Assembly (NCBI RefSeq): GCF_003265705.1
Contig: NW_020312858.1
Span: forward strand, 5,484,638-5,548,637
DNA from: Callorhinus ursinus
Taxonomy: Eukaryota > Chordata > Mammalia > Carnivora > Otariidae
Direction of reading: 5' to 3'
Length of the DNA: 64,000 nt
Under the pieces are notes generated by a model. The model did no database searches and was not told the origin of the DNA. It saw nothing but the letters and a program-made list of their open reading frames with translations. Made by a program: the position numbers and the translations under genes. Position 1 is the first letter of the stretch, and each line of letters opens with the position of its first letter. Positions 1 to 13,100 of this stretch are shown here, piece after piece.

Positions 1-3000
1 TAACACCGTGGGTGGGTGGGGATGGGGACCTCATTACTCCTTCTCACAGATGAAAGTCCCAGCTCCCTACTTGGCTTTTTGACATCACCCCAGCAGGGGC
101 AGGAGGTGTCCTATTACCACCTGGTGAAGGTGGAAGCCAAGATTCTCTACCTGGCCTTTGCTGGCATGGATGTGTTGAGCCAGTTTTTTGTGTTCTTGGG
201 CTGGAGGATAGTGGGTGTTGTCTTAACATTTTGTATATTCCTAACCTGCTTTTTTCCTGGTCCTTTGCTAAAGAGAGCAGGCTTTTCTTGGGGCTTTTTT
301 TTTTTTTTTTTTTTTTTTGTCTGTACCCTTTGGCATTTCCAGGTAACCAGCTTCTTTCCCTCCAAATATATAAGGTCAAAAAGAAAACTGTGGAACTCAC
401 CACTGACATTCCTTGGGTCCCAAAGTCCCTAGTTGGTTTGCCTTCTCTCACCTTTCAGAGTTTTCTTATGTTTGTTTCATATATAATGTCCAGGGGTCTT
501 AATAGTGCTTAGAGTGAGGAATAGGGAAACATGCATTTTCTCAGAAGCAGAAGTCTGCATTGCATTTTACAGATGAGTTTCTGGGGCTTTGCATAAGCAG
601 ACTGAAACCTTACCAGGGCCCCAGCACCATTTGACCACACATGTTCTCTGGCTTTGAGTTATAGAGCAAATGAATCTGGTAGAATTTCATGGATTCTGAA
701 TCCCAGAGGTTACTGTACAGTTGTCCCCAACTGAGTCCACTGCCAGGATAATCTCTCATCTTCTCTTCATCACCACCCAAAAGTTATCATTTCTTTTCTT
801 TTGGTTCTAGTTGGGAGAATGTGTGGTATTTACTTTGGCTCCCATCAGCTCTGATTCCTATAACAGTAACAATGACATCACTTCCCCAAAGTAGGAAATA
901 ATAATCAAAGATATGTTTCCATAACTCCCCACGATTTGAGAAGCAGTGGATTGAAGCAGATCAGCATGAAACTTCTGACCCTGACCCAAAGGAAGTTGGG
1001 TTCTGATGTCAACAATTGAAGTCCAGGTTCTGCCGTTCCGGTCCCTAGCTTATCCTGTTACTCCTTTTGTCTGGAATTTGGGATGTATCATTACATAGAA
1101 GCAGTTCAAGTACCAGAGAAATGCAAGTCATACCTTATACTTAATGGAACTTTACTTTTTCCAAAGCACTTTTTCCATTTGTTGCCATCGATCCTCACCT
1201 CGGCTGAGTATAGTAGGCACTTCTGATGTTCCTGCCCTCATTGGAGGGCTGCGGACACTTAGGTCCGGCTCTACCAGGTCTACCAGGATAGAGTTCAGAC
1301 TAGATATTTTCTAGATATTCTTGTATTATGTTCTCTAATCAAGTGTTGTTTTCACAGCCTGTAAAGTAGAAAGGATTTCAGCTGCACACACATGCTGCTT
1401 CTATGGAAAGGCGGCCGCAGCCGGCCCGGCTCTGAAAGCTGTTCGCCGTCAGGTTTATACACTTAGCTGATCCGTTTTTGATCTTGGAGAGATCTGGGCA
1501 CCGAAGGGGTTGTGGCAGAATTGTAAAATAACTGAAGTTTCTGTACGGTAGGGTTAAACTTCTCTGGAACTACATTTTATTCACTTATGAAATTAATGCC
1601 TGTATTATTTATTTTGCTTTTGAAATCCCTAAAACCTGGGCTATAGGATATAATCAAAAGCAGATAGAATGGGGCGTGGCTTCTCCCAGATTTTGAGGTG
1701 GACAGATTATAAATAGATTAAGCTTGACTTCTGGTCCATGTGCTAAAATAACAGATGTAGAGGAACAGCCAACATCTGAACCCAGTCTGCTGTCCCACCC
1801 CTGCTTCCCTCCCATCCCATACCTCCTGCCCCAACCCCAGAGACACTGGTTGGGTATTTCCTTTTCCCAGTTCTGTTCACAGGCAGATCAATTGGATGGG
1901 GCTAAAGATGCCCAGAGAGCCTATATCGTCTGTAACTAGGACTTCCTCTGAATTAAACACACTTGGGCACAGACAGGGGATGGTTAGTCTGTTAGATTGG
2001 CACAATCCCAGTATTGCAAGGAGCCCTAACACATGTCTGAGTGGTCTCTGAATGTTCTATCCCCTCTGCAGCCTTGCCATCAGAGGTCATTCCAGGTAGG
2101 TTTAGGTAATTCCGGGAGTCCATGGGGAGAAGAAAAAAAAATGTGGTGGCTTCCAAGGAAACTCCTTATACTGTCCCAGAAATCTGACTCCTGGTTGGTT
2201 CCCTTTAGTTTTCTTCTGGTGCTGCAAAGAACAAAACTGTTCTTTCTCTCTTCTCTGATAGGATTTTAAATTCTTGAGGCCAGCTAGCTACCTTCATGTC
2301 TTTAAATGTCTCTTCAGGTGAAGGGCCCCTAGTTCCTCTGCCTTTCTTTATATTGCATTGTCTCCAGACCCTCGCTGTTCTGGCGCCTTCCAGAGCACAC
2401 AATAGCTATTGTCCTCTTATTTTTTTTTTTTTAATAGCTATTGTCCTCTTAAAATGTGTGGGTCGGAGAATCAGAATGTCAGAGTTAGAGGGGACATTTG
2501 AGATGATCTAGTTTACTCCCTTTCCCCACATTCTCTCTGTTTTAATACCAATAGAACTTTGATTGGTAAACAGTTACAGATTTCACATGCAGCTGGAGTC
2601 AGTGAATATACAGAGACTTCCTAGAGCAGTTAGAAAGTTTACTTGTGTTTGGAATGTTCTGGAACCTCGAATTGTAAACAAAATCTCTCTGTATCAAGCC
2701 TCATATGATACAGGGAAAGTGACAGCTCTTTTAACTGAAATAGTGATAAGTAGTGGCCCACTAATGCAGTCACATCTCGTCAGCGTGTCTTGTCCTTGCT
2801 CTGCAGCTCTACCTGCTACAGGTGCTCTCTGAAACAGAAGGTCTGGAAATGGAAGATGAAGTCATAGCCAGAGTGAGCTTGGGAAAACTCTCGTGAGAAA
2901 CTTAATGCCTAAAATGGCCCAAATCCCATCGTAAGAAAAATTCAATTAGGAAGTGAACAATTACTCTATTCTTACAAGTTCAGAGTTTGAGGGTTCTCTA

Positions 3001-3944
3001 AACTCAAATAGTAATAGTTGAATATGGAGCACTTCCAAGCTAACAAAGCATGTTTCCCCTTCAGTTAGGTGTTATTCTTATCCCATTCTAGAGAGGGGAA
3101 GCTGAATTAGTTTTCATCAGCTTCAAAAAAAAGTCCTACTGGCTAGAGGACACAAGAGTTGTGTCTCCCCTACTCAATCTTTTTCTACACCCTGCGATCT
3201 TTCCCTATTAAAATCCTTGAGTTACGTTAATGACATTTGATGTGTATCTACTTTCTACATGAAGTTTATGCGAGAGTAGAATGCTTGGTTTTCTCCCCCA
3301 CGAAATGAAAGCCACAGTGGGATCTTTTTAATTCTGCCTCTGTACATCCTGTTACCTCTCACAGAGAGCTCTTAACTTCTCCTGGCCAACTCCTCTTTGT
3401 GTCCTTCAATAGGAAGCTCAAAAGTCACCTCGTGGATGTCTTTCCCCCTATTTGATTTGGGTCTGGCAGAGTTGGTGACTCTGTCTTATTTTCCCACTGT
3501 GTTTAGGAGCACTAATCACACAGCATGGCCAGTATTTTTCAGCATGTCTCTCATGACCACCAGACTATGGGCTCTGGAAAGAGAAGGGTTCCATTTTTTC
3601 CTGGCACTCAGGGAATACTTGTTTGCTCAATATAAGAGGACAGCTCTTTGCCTGTTGTGTTGATCCTAGGGTCTCGTTAGAGCACAGAAGAAATTCTCTG
3701 GGTCTGCAGATCCCACTGGGTCTGTGCTGCTGCCGCCACCACCTTCATCACATCAAGACCAAATAGGGCAGGCAGCCAGGTTCGAAGGGGCTGGCCACAA
3801 ACAAGGGAGCCTGCACCTTCTGTTTTCAGTAACCGGGAGTCTGTGCATGCCACTACCCCAGCGGAGAAGTGACGTGTTTGGACTTAGTTAATGAACACTG
3901 CTCTGGATTCGGCATCCTGTGTGCCCCACCTGCCGGAGGCAGTA

Positions 3945-4280
3945 CTGCCTAATGGTTAGAGCTCCTCCTCTGAAGTCAGATCTTCTGGGGTTTGTGTTTT
4001 GTTTTGTCTTTTTAATTTATTTATTTTGAGGTAGTGTTCCATGATTCATTGTTTGTGTATAACACCCAGTGCTTCATGCAGTACGTGCCCTCTTTAATAC
4101 CCATCACCAGACTAACCCATCCCCCCACCCCCTCCCCTCTAGAACCCTCAGATCTTCTAGGTTTTAATTCCACCTTCACCACTTAATAACTATGTATGAT
4201 CTTAGGTGAGATGATCATCCTCCCCATTCCAGTTTCCTCCTGTCAAAACGGAATAATGAATAAATGATGAGTAAGTAGAA
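3945..4280 (+). repeat. MIR, split by L1 insertion
   Basis: The MIR text GGTTAGAGCTCCTCCTCTGA breaks at 3986 and resumes at 4148 with the MIR core (ccacttaataactatgtatgatcttaggtgagatg in degenerate form). Confidence 0.65.
3987..4147 (-). mobile_element. 5'-truncated L1 (3' end only), antisense
   Basis: Reverse-oriented carnivore L1 3' terminus: a T-rich end (the poly-A of the minus strand) is followed by text recognised from L1 3' UTRs (GTGTTCCATGATTCATTG, then ACCCATCACCAGACTAACCC). It is flanked by an 11-base target-site duplication TCAGATCTTCT at 3976-3986 and 4148-4158, and has landed inside a MIR. Confidence 0.8.
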
Positions 4281-4449
4281 ACAGCATCGAAAGCACTCGG
4301 TGTAGTATCTGGCAGCTCGCTGACCCGGGTCCCAGGAGACCTCTGTGGTTGCTGTTGCCGTCCCCTGCGTCCTAAAGCCTGCCTTACAGCACACCACGCA
4401 GGTGAAAGATGGGACCGGGGAGGGGCTACGTGGTAGTTGGGACTGTTCA

Positions 4450-4645
4450 TTAGCATTCCCGTAGTCCCTGCCACCATTTGTGAGGCATTTGCTTCAGGCC
4501 AGCATTTGGTTAAACACTCGACAAAATCGACTCCTTTGTGCCCCACAATCACCCTATAAAGTATTATTACCTCCGTTTTGCAAATGAAGAAATGAGCTTG
4601 AGAGATTGAAACAGCTTGCCCACGGCCAAAGAGCTGCAGACCTGT
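4450..4645 (+). repeat. MIR element
   Basis: Typical MIR 3' half: CCCACAATCACCCTATAAAG, then TATTATTACCTCCGTTTTGC, then AAACAGCTTGCCCACGGCC. Confidence 0.7.
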
Positions 4646-5664
4646 CAGACTGTAAACCACTGCACGCTCCAGATGTGGAAATCGTACAGTATAACCAGTT
4701 TCCTTTGTGTTGTTTGTATTGTTGTTGTGTTTTCAGTTTCCTTTGTTTTGCGGTTCTTGTGGTCAGCACTCTCTCGAGCCTTCACACTGAAACGACAGAT
4801 TCACACCTCTAAGATGAATGCTTCTTTGAGATCGATTCACAGTCTGAGAGAGCAGATGTTGAAATACTAAACGTTAAACTGTGTACGTCAGACACAGGGC
4901 TTTCCGTGTGCTTCCTGTGACCCCGGCCTGCCACTGCAGCCACACGTAACACACGCACTTTGCATCAGTTATTAGCTAAGATTATGACATCTTTTCCACT
5001 TGGGCTATTGATGAGCCGAGTCTTCTCCATTCTGTCATTTCCAGAGAGAGGAGGTGCCTCCAAGAGAGTGCAGGATATACAGAAAGGCACTTGCCGATAC
5101 CAGAATCTTGCCATACTCGTGTTGTTACTATGCACCAACAGAAACTTCCCCAGAAGGAAAACTTGCAGGTCATGCATGTCTGCCTCACACAAAGCTGGGA
5201 GTCACCATGTGGATCTGGGGTGTGGGGATGCCCAAGTTAGCCACCCATCAACATAATGAGCATGGTAGCTCTGGCACCTCACTCCTACATTTTGTAGGCT
5301 GTAGGATGTTTCTCTGCCTGGAAGTGTCTATAATTATAAGTTTCAGTGTTCAAAGGATCTTTGTGGATATTGTGAGGATACTCAAAAATATTCTTGGGGG
5401 CAGGAAAGGATACAGGGCGTGGTTGGTAGTTTTTTGCTTATTTTGTAACCACCCAAGTAGTGGGGGAGGATGAGGTGGCATATTTAAGTCCCACCCTAAA
5501 ATGGCACAGTAGATGAGCCTGAGGTTGCCATCTCTTCACTTAGATGGCAAGAAACCGTTTGGGACAAGGAAGAGATTGAACTGGTGTTCTCCAATTCTAA
5601 ATATGTTTCACTCTCCAAAACAAAGCTTCAGCCCAGACTCTTGTTTTGCCCTTTTTTAGATGGT

Positions 5665-5870
5665 TGGAGTGGTTGAAAGTGTAGGCTGTCATCATCAGAC
5701 TACTGTGTTTGAAACCCAGCTGTGTGACCTTGAGCAAGTTACAGAACCTCTCCAGGGCTTGTTTTCTGCATCTGTAAAATGAGGAGAGTCATAGTTTTAC
5801 CTCATGAAGCAGTTCTGAGAACTAAAGGAGATTAGCCATGTAAAGGGTTTCACATGATCCTCCGTGATGT
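5665..5870 (+). repeat. MIR element
   Basis: MIR core text: GTGTGACCTTGAGCAAGTTA followed by TCTGTAAAATGAGGAGAGTC and a following gap of typical MIR spacing. Confidence 0.75.
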
Positions 5871-6039
5871 TAGCTATTACCACTATTTTGTAAGAGAGAA
5901 AATGTGCCCCTGCTCTCTGCCTTTTCACAGTTTTCTTTTTCAGCCTCTTCCATCGTATTAGGGACCTAAGAGAATGGTTAGAATTTTGACTATTGCCAGT
6001 CATAGGTGTCACTCCGTTCCTACTGAACCTAGATCCCTG

Positions 6040-6260
6040 GTCTGTGCTGTGTGCACTCTTCCAGGAGGCAGCAAACATTTCCTGTAAAGGACCAGATAGT
6101 GAATCTGTTGCATATTCTTCTCCCTCTCCCACTTCCCGTTTTCTTCTTCCCCTTCCTCTTCTTTTTCTTCTTCCCTTCAAAGGTGTAAAAACTCTTCTTA
6201 GCTTGAGGGCCACACAAAAACAGTCTGCAGACCACGGACTGCTGACCCTTACTCTGATCT
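6040..6260 (-). mobile_element. MER1-type (hAT-Charlie group) DNA transposon remnant with pyrimidine tract
   Basis: CCTGTAAAGGACCAGATAGT and GGGCCACACAAAAACAGTCT, then CAGACCACGGACTGCTGACC, match the widespread mammalian MER1-type element. The central part is replaced by a C+T-rich tract (about 6117-6178). The subfamily name is from memory. Confidence 0.55.
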
Positions 6261-7097
6261 GACCCTCCCTAACATGGCCAAAGTCTCCAGTACTGGGGTT
6301 ATTCTCTTCCATCATTGAGGTCAAAAGATGCTAATCAAAAAGACAGTAAGTTTTCATGTTAAAAATGGGGTCCAGCTGAAAAATAGCACTCTCTCTTCTC
6401 CCACCCCCAAACTCTCCCACACACCATATATAAAGAACTTCCAGAGTTCCCTACTGAGACCAAGAAAGGGTTTGTAAAGAATCCATTAGAGGCAGTTTGA
6501 CAAACGCTCCAACTTGGATAAGCTCTGTGCCTGTGAAATTACTCCAGATTCACTTGGAGCCTCAGTTGTGATTTTAATTTTAAATTCCTGGGGGTTTTGC
6601 GCCATCAGGTCTCATGTCTGGAGCAGTCACGTTTTAGGACAAGAGCATCTATTGCTGTGAAGTAAGCTAACCGTAATGAACATGAACATCATACTTTTTC
6701 CACAGCAAAAAAGAAAAAAGAAAGCAAAATGCAGGCACAACCTTTGTGAAATGACAGTATTAAATTGCAAGAGATGATGGTAACGCAAATATTTAAATTC
6801 ACAACTAAAATAGTGCTTGTAAAATGTAATTGCCAGGGAGAGCATGCCAGCTCATCGTTCTTTCAGCTAATTCTCTGCAGACAGAATCATTCATACAGTC
6901 CTAGTTAAAAATGCTTATTTTAAATAAACTGCTTTCTGGTTCTTTTAAAACTGCACAAGTAAGTTTTATTGACCGGGGACGATTTAGGTCTTTGAGGTGT
7001 CCGTGGGCAGGAGAGAGCTCCTGCTGTATGGGGGCTGTCTGAGCTGGTTTGTCTTGGGCTGCAGCTTTACTGATGGCATGGCTTCCTTTCTCCCTAG

Positions 7098-7158
7098 GAG
7101 AGTTCCCGTGATGGAGGTGATGGCATTTTTGGTGAAAAGAAGGATGACAGCCAGGCAG
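7098..7158 (+). CDS. CHD6: CHD6 coding exon (61 nt)
   Basis: Acceptor tctccctag, donor GCAG|gtgaga. Read in phase 0 it encodes an acidic linker beginning [20 protein letters not shown] and leaves one base (G) for the next exon. Frame 3 hits a stop; frame 2 is open but does not join to the recognised CHD6 frame downstream. This is the first CHD6 exon I can identify in the window. Confidence 0.8.
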
Positions 7159-10100
7159 GTGAGACTGTGTCCTTCTGAAGGCAAAGAAAAGTAAGGTCCC
7201 AGTTTGTAGTTATCCTGGAGTTCACATGTAATAAATATGCGCTTTTTTAAGGAGGCTCTTTTAAAAAGCCCAGTTGACTTTCATCAGACTCTCTTGGAGT
7301 CACACATGGAGCTTGAATGGGGCTCTGGCAGGCTTCCGCCACCTGTCGTTGAAATTCAGAAGTGAGATCAGTGATATCTGAGGTCAGGATGGAGTCAGGG
7401 AGAGGAAAAGGAATTGTGGTTTCATTGATTTATTATTTATTTAATTCATTTGGTGGGAGAGACGTTAGGGAGGATTGGTTTGATGTGGTTTGGGTTTTTT
7501 TTGCTTAGTTTTTTCTGAATTTGAACTTAACGTAAGTCTTTGGCAGTTGGAAGACCCAGCTACACAGAAGCCCATAGTTGTAGATGGAGAAGGCCACAGA
7601 GGGCCTGCTCGTTCCCATGCCTTAGAGCAAGGTCCCTGAATTGGTTCTGCCCCCGTGGACAGACATATTTGTACGTGAGAGATGACAGAGCCAACCACAA
7701 CCGAAAGCTGTTTCTAAAGCAGAATTGCAGCCCTTCCAGCTCTGCCTTGCTCCTGAGCCGATTGATCAGGTCCTTGAGTCAGCTGTGTTCTTATTTAAAC
7801 AAAACAACAAAAATAGCCACCTTTGTTTTGATTCTGTTTGTAAATACTAATATCCTCACTGATGTTTGAAGCCCAGGATGGCTCCGACCCAGACAAATCA
7901 CCCTGGCCAGTTTCATCTGCTCTCACGGCTCGCCTCAGACGTCTGGTCACCGTGTACCAGCGCTGTAACCGCAAAGAACTCTGCCGACCGGAAATTCTGG
8001 GACCAGGTAACCAAGGATACTGGGTCCAGGAAGAGATGTTCAGGAGAACCTCAGAAATGGATCTCATCAACAAGGAAGCTCAAAAGAGGTAAAAGTCAGT
8101 GACCCAAAGGGCATATGGAGCTGCCGACGAGTAAAGGTGACAAGGGAATGCTGATAGCTAGAGACCAAGTGCATTAAATGTTCTCGTTGTCAAGTTAGGT
8201 GGTCTCCAGAATTAATTCAGTCCAGCCTCCAGTGATGGTATTGTCGTGCTGGCTGGGGAGTTGATGAGATCTAGGAAACCCTCTTGTTCACAATTCCCAG
8301 ACTTCTGTGATTTTCCAACTTGACCCTCTTCCTTAAGTTGGACCCCAATCCCTAGAAATGTGATTTAAAATTAGCATATATCAGACCATGTTCTTCTACC
8401 AGTCCTTATCAAGCCTTTGAAAACAGGAAGTACTATAAAATGCCAGCCCAGAAGGAGGGGGATACACCAAAAATGGCCACAGAAGGCCAACACAGGCTAG
8501 GAATGATGCCACCAGAAAAAATCAATAGAGTTGTAGTTCTTTGAGTCTTTCCATCCATCCTTCTGATGTAACATCCAGTGAATGAAAAGAATACCAAGTA
8601 GAAAAAATAGCAAATCCACTTCTGTGTACGCCTTCTGACTTTATGAAATTTGGTAATTCAGGGAAAATATGTCTCTCATCTTTCACAGCTCCAAAGAGAA
8701 GAACTCGAGCCCTTCTCCCCTGCTTCTCAGTCCTCCACTGAGCCCCTCACCCTACTCCTGGCCTGACTCCTTTAGAAGGCTGTCCTCATGCTGCGGACAG
8801 AAAGACTATGGGCAGGGTGTAATAATCCAACCACCTTCCATCATTATCTTAACCCTACAGGATGTAGAGGCTGGAGAACCTTAGTGTCCTAGATATGGGC
8901 TACCCGCCTAAATAAAACCTGGAAGAAAGTCAACGTGAAATAGGGGTCGGGGGAGTTGTGTGGCTGGGGGAGTCACTTCCCTTCTCTGGACCAATCTCCT
9001 CATCAGGAAAAGAAAGGGGGTGAATTTCAGGTCCCTCCAGGATTCTGATTCTGTGTTGTCATACGGGGGGCAAAATCAGGAAAAATATTTAAGCATACAG
9101 AGTATTTTAAGATCTTCATCTCCCATCAGCAGAAACAAACAAGGGAATCTCTAAAATTAATGAATCAGGAGACAGCAGGTCTGCACACATGACTTAGAAA
9201 TAGATAAATACCGGAAGAAAAAGTTGAGAGATTTGAAAGTGGTGGTAGGATAATAGGCTGTTTTCATTATAAGCCTCTCAGCCCAATTTAACTTAAATAA
9301 AAGTAATTAAATAGGTAAACCAGGCCCACCTGCTTTCTTGACTCCATGGACTCTCCTAGTAGGTGCTCAGTAAGTAGTTTTTGGCTTTTTTTTTTTTTCT
9401 CTTAAGGGAAAACAGCTCACTCTCCCTTTCTGATTAAATCCCAAGGTGGACTAGGAGAGAGCAAGCCGACTTCTATAGAGCAGTGTCCTCCTTCGGGGTT
9501 GTTTATGATCAAGAAAAGAAAACTTTTGACTGGACACAGTTCCGCATCATTTCCCGTTTGGACAAGAAGTCGGATGAGAGCCTGGAGCACTACTTCTATA
9601 GTTTTGTGGCCATGTGCCGGAATGTCTGTCGTCTGCCCACATGGAAGGATAGCGGTGAGAAAGTTCTCTGTCCCTCTGTCCCCAGTGCCACAGGGAAGGG
9701 GCGTGTTTGTTTCCAAGGTACGGAATCACTTCAGGTAATCTTGATTGTAAGAGTAGAGTCTACCTGAAGAATTCAGGTAAAGACAAGTGGGTTTTCACAA
9801 ATTCATGGACTGCTCATTGGGTCCACCCCTCATAAAGTGAAATCTCTATCCCAAAACGATGCAACGTCAACAAAAATTGAAATTCAGATTAACACCTCAC
9901 AGAGGAGAAGCTACTGTTAATTACCTTCTCCAGCGTATTGTTAAGTCTCAGAGATTTATTCTGTGGTGAACTTTGCTCCCTCCTTAGATTATATCTTAGG
10001 AACTTTTAACTATTTTCTCGTGTATTGATTTGTAACTATAGAAAGTAAGTGGCTGTCTTTTAAACATGCCCTGATCCAGTAGAGACCCCTTCTGAGAAAT

Positions 10101-13100
10101 TGCTTCCTGGTTGAGACGCTGCAGCTTCCTCTTTGTCCCTCGCCCGCCTCACACTTTGTAGATAAACTAGATGTGGCTCATTTGACTATATTGTAGAAAA
10201 GCTAAAACAAACATGGAGTCCACCCAGTGTGGGTCCTGGGCTGAGAGCAGCATGCCCCCGTGTGACATGGTTAGGGTGTTTTCATTAAAACCAGGGAGCT
10301 GGATAGATTGTAAGGAGCTGGGCCTTGCAGTCCCACTGACAAGACCTGGCCTCCAATCCTGGTTCTGCCACCTTGAGCAAGTTGGCATATCTGAGCCTCC
10401 TTCTTCATCCTTTAAACGGGGATAATGATGCTACAGCCTAGCATTGTGAGCGCTCAGTGACGTGTGTACGGTACTTCAGGTAGAGGGCACAGTACACGCT
10501 TACTGAATGAACGCTTACCTTCTAGAACCGAAGTTTTCGTGCTCCTCTTTCACCCTCACTGGGTCTGGCCTTGTTTCATAGAAACCTTCCATTCTCGTAG
10601 CTTTTCGTGGTGTCAGGGGCACATGCACCTCAGACTGTGTGCTGGGGAACCAGGGAGCTAAGCTGTTAGACCAGAGACCCAGGGGCTCAGGTGGGTGGCA
10701 GGTGTCCTGGGGCTGCCTTCAGTGATAGGCTCTGTGTTGGCCTTTCCAGGTCCCCCAGATCCCAGCATCTACGTGGAACCCATCACTGAGGAACGGGCCG
10801 CGAGAACTCTGTACCGTATTGAACTGCTGCGGAAGGTCCGAGAGCAAGTGCTGAGGTGTCCGCAGCTGCACGAGCGCCTCCAGCTCTGCAGACCCAGCCT
10901 CTACCTCCCAGTCTGGTGGGAGTGTGGGAAGCATGATCGAGACCTGCTCGTCGGCACTGCCAAACATGGGCTGAACCGCACTGACTATTACATCATGGCC
11001 GACCCCCAGCTGTCCTTCCTGGACGCCTACAGAAACTATGCCCAACATAAGAGAACGGACACCCAGGCACCAGAAAGTCTCTGTTGCCTTTACCAGACCA
11101 GCTCCAAACTATACGAATCTCTCACATACACTCAGATGAGCAGGACTTCAGAGCCCCTTGAAAATGAGCCTGAGAATCTAGTGAAAATAGAAGGTAGAGA
11201 TGATCATCCTGCTGCACCTGCGGGCAGTTTATCTGACATGCCTTGTGAAAACTTTATTTCTAAAGTTCACGATGTCATTTCCATCCCTCATGATGAACGT
11301 CTGCTGCCTGAGCCCTTGGAGGGCATGATGTATGGTAAGAAGGCCCTGAGTCGGGAGCCAGGCTCCTTTCAGGAGAGCCCAACTACCAGGACAGAACTCA
11401 GAAGGGATGCTCTGGCCGTCTCGGCCAGCGAGGACGGGAATTGGCAGCCTGGTGGCTGCGAAGCAGAAACACCTGCAGGCCCCTCTTTTATGGACAGCTT
11501 AGAAGCAGGAGTCGCTCAGATGAACATCAAAAATGGAAAACATCTGTTGCTGTCTCTTTCGAGGGAAGGGGAGCTCTGCAGTGACACGGGGCAGAGACCT
11601 GAAAGCATTGGGCAGCTAGAAGCCAAACGCTTAGCTTCCCCTTCCTTGGATCAAGGAAAGGAAAGTGGGTTTGTAGATATGTGCAATCTTAGTGTCTGTG
11701 ACTCCAGAAGAAGCCTGTCATCAGATCAGCAATTAATTGATTTATTAGAAAACCAAAGTTTAGAAAGGAAATTGGTTTTGAGTCAGGACCACAGCGATGA
11801 GGAGGAGGAAGAGGAGAGTGTAGGCACGGCCGCAGGCCTGAGGCAAAGGCCCGAGGTTGTGCATCTAGCTGAGCCCACTGCTGATGCCCTGAGGGAAAGG
11901 AGCCGAGGCTTCCATGGGGAGGAGGCCGCGGGCCAGAGCCCTGGACCGCAGGGGGCGTTTCCTCAAGCAGCCTGTCTGTGTCACTGCAAGCACGCGGAGG
12001 GGTGGACGCGCGGCCTCGAGGATGCGGAGTTTGAAGTGGAGAAACCCAAGGGTTATAACCCAGACACGTACAAAAGTAAAACCAATAGTATCACAGTGGA
12101 GGCGGAGCCCCCTGCCCCTCCGGCAGAGCCCGGTCAGGGGAAGCACGCGCTGTTAAAAGAGCCGTGGAAGGACAGTGCAGAGGGGAGAAAAGGTCTCCCT
12201 GTGTATCCGGAAGCCAGTGAGCTCAAGTCCGAAGACATGGATTTTGAGAGTAAAGATGATTATGACAGAGATGGGAACGGCCATGCTCAAGGTACAGTCT
12301 GGGGTCTGTGGTATTTTGGGTGAGCCAGTCCTCACGTGGCAGGGTGGGGCACGCAGCTTCTGAGTCACACCTGCCCACGCTCCCTGTGGTTTAAGACCAG
12401 AGGTCACAGGCCTTGTCTGAGAGTGAGACAAGAGCTTAACTCTGATCATTCCAGAACATTGAGGATGATTATAAACAATTGTAGCACCTTTGCCGAATTA
12501 GCCGTGTGATTTGGGCAGGGCTTATATGCTTCTTTATGGTAGATGCTACATGTGGTGTCGAGGGGAAGGAACTTGTTCTTCCACTAGGCGAAGTCCTTCA
12601 AACCGGTTAAAGTAGAAAAGCCTGGGAATGTCAAGAACCTGCAGTTTTCTATAGGGGGGAGTTAATTGTTCAGAAACTCCACAAAAATACAAATAAATGT
12701 GATCTTTATTAAGGTGAGAAAAGATAGTGCTGTTTATTCTTGTCATTGTCCAAACCTTGTGATTCAATGTTGGTGCATTTGGTTTAGATTCATTTTAATA
12801 ACAGGAGTAAAAATAACAAAATTATAAGTAACTCAAAAATACAAATACATTTGAGCTTTTTAAAAAGGGAAGTCTTAGATAAGGCTTTAGGTTAGGAGGA
12901 CTTTTTAAATGTTAAGAGTCTAAGTGACTCAGCTATATCCCCTTGAAGGGATATAAATACATTGATTGGAGATTCTGAGCAACAAGAAATGGTTTTTAAC
13001 TTTTTAACTGTTGTTTTTACTTCTTCAGACCCGAGAGGGCATTTTAGAGTGAACAAAAATCATTCTATTTATCCTTGTTATTGTCCAAAAAACCCCACAA

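Larger units (their letters stand above)
1..7097 (+). other. CHD6 intron (upstream of first recognised exon)
   Basis: No CHD6-like coding segment is recognised. It holds a poly-T run at 297-318, a duplicated AATAGCTATTGTCCTCTTA around a T-run (about 2401-2452), MIR pieces, an antisense L1 3' end (3987-4147), a MER1-type DNA transposon with an internal pyrimidine tract (6040-6260) and a candidate microexon at 2072-2095. The 5' limit of the intron is outside the window. Confidence 0.6.

Noticed and set aside
1..450. 138-codon frame at the left edge as a CHD6 exon
   Set aside because: Includes translated poly-T (run of Phe), lacks CHD-like sequence and has no consistent splice sites.
2800..2900. 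Exon-like stretch reading LYLLQVLSETEGLEMEDEV after CTCTGCAG
   Set aside because: The frame ends in TGA without a donor and the sequence is not recognised as CHD6; probably chance.
10695..10749. Upstream ATG extending the large CHD6 exon
   Set aside because: The extension lies in intron; CHD6 similarity begins after the cctttccag acceptor at 10749.
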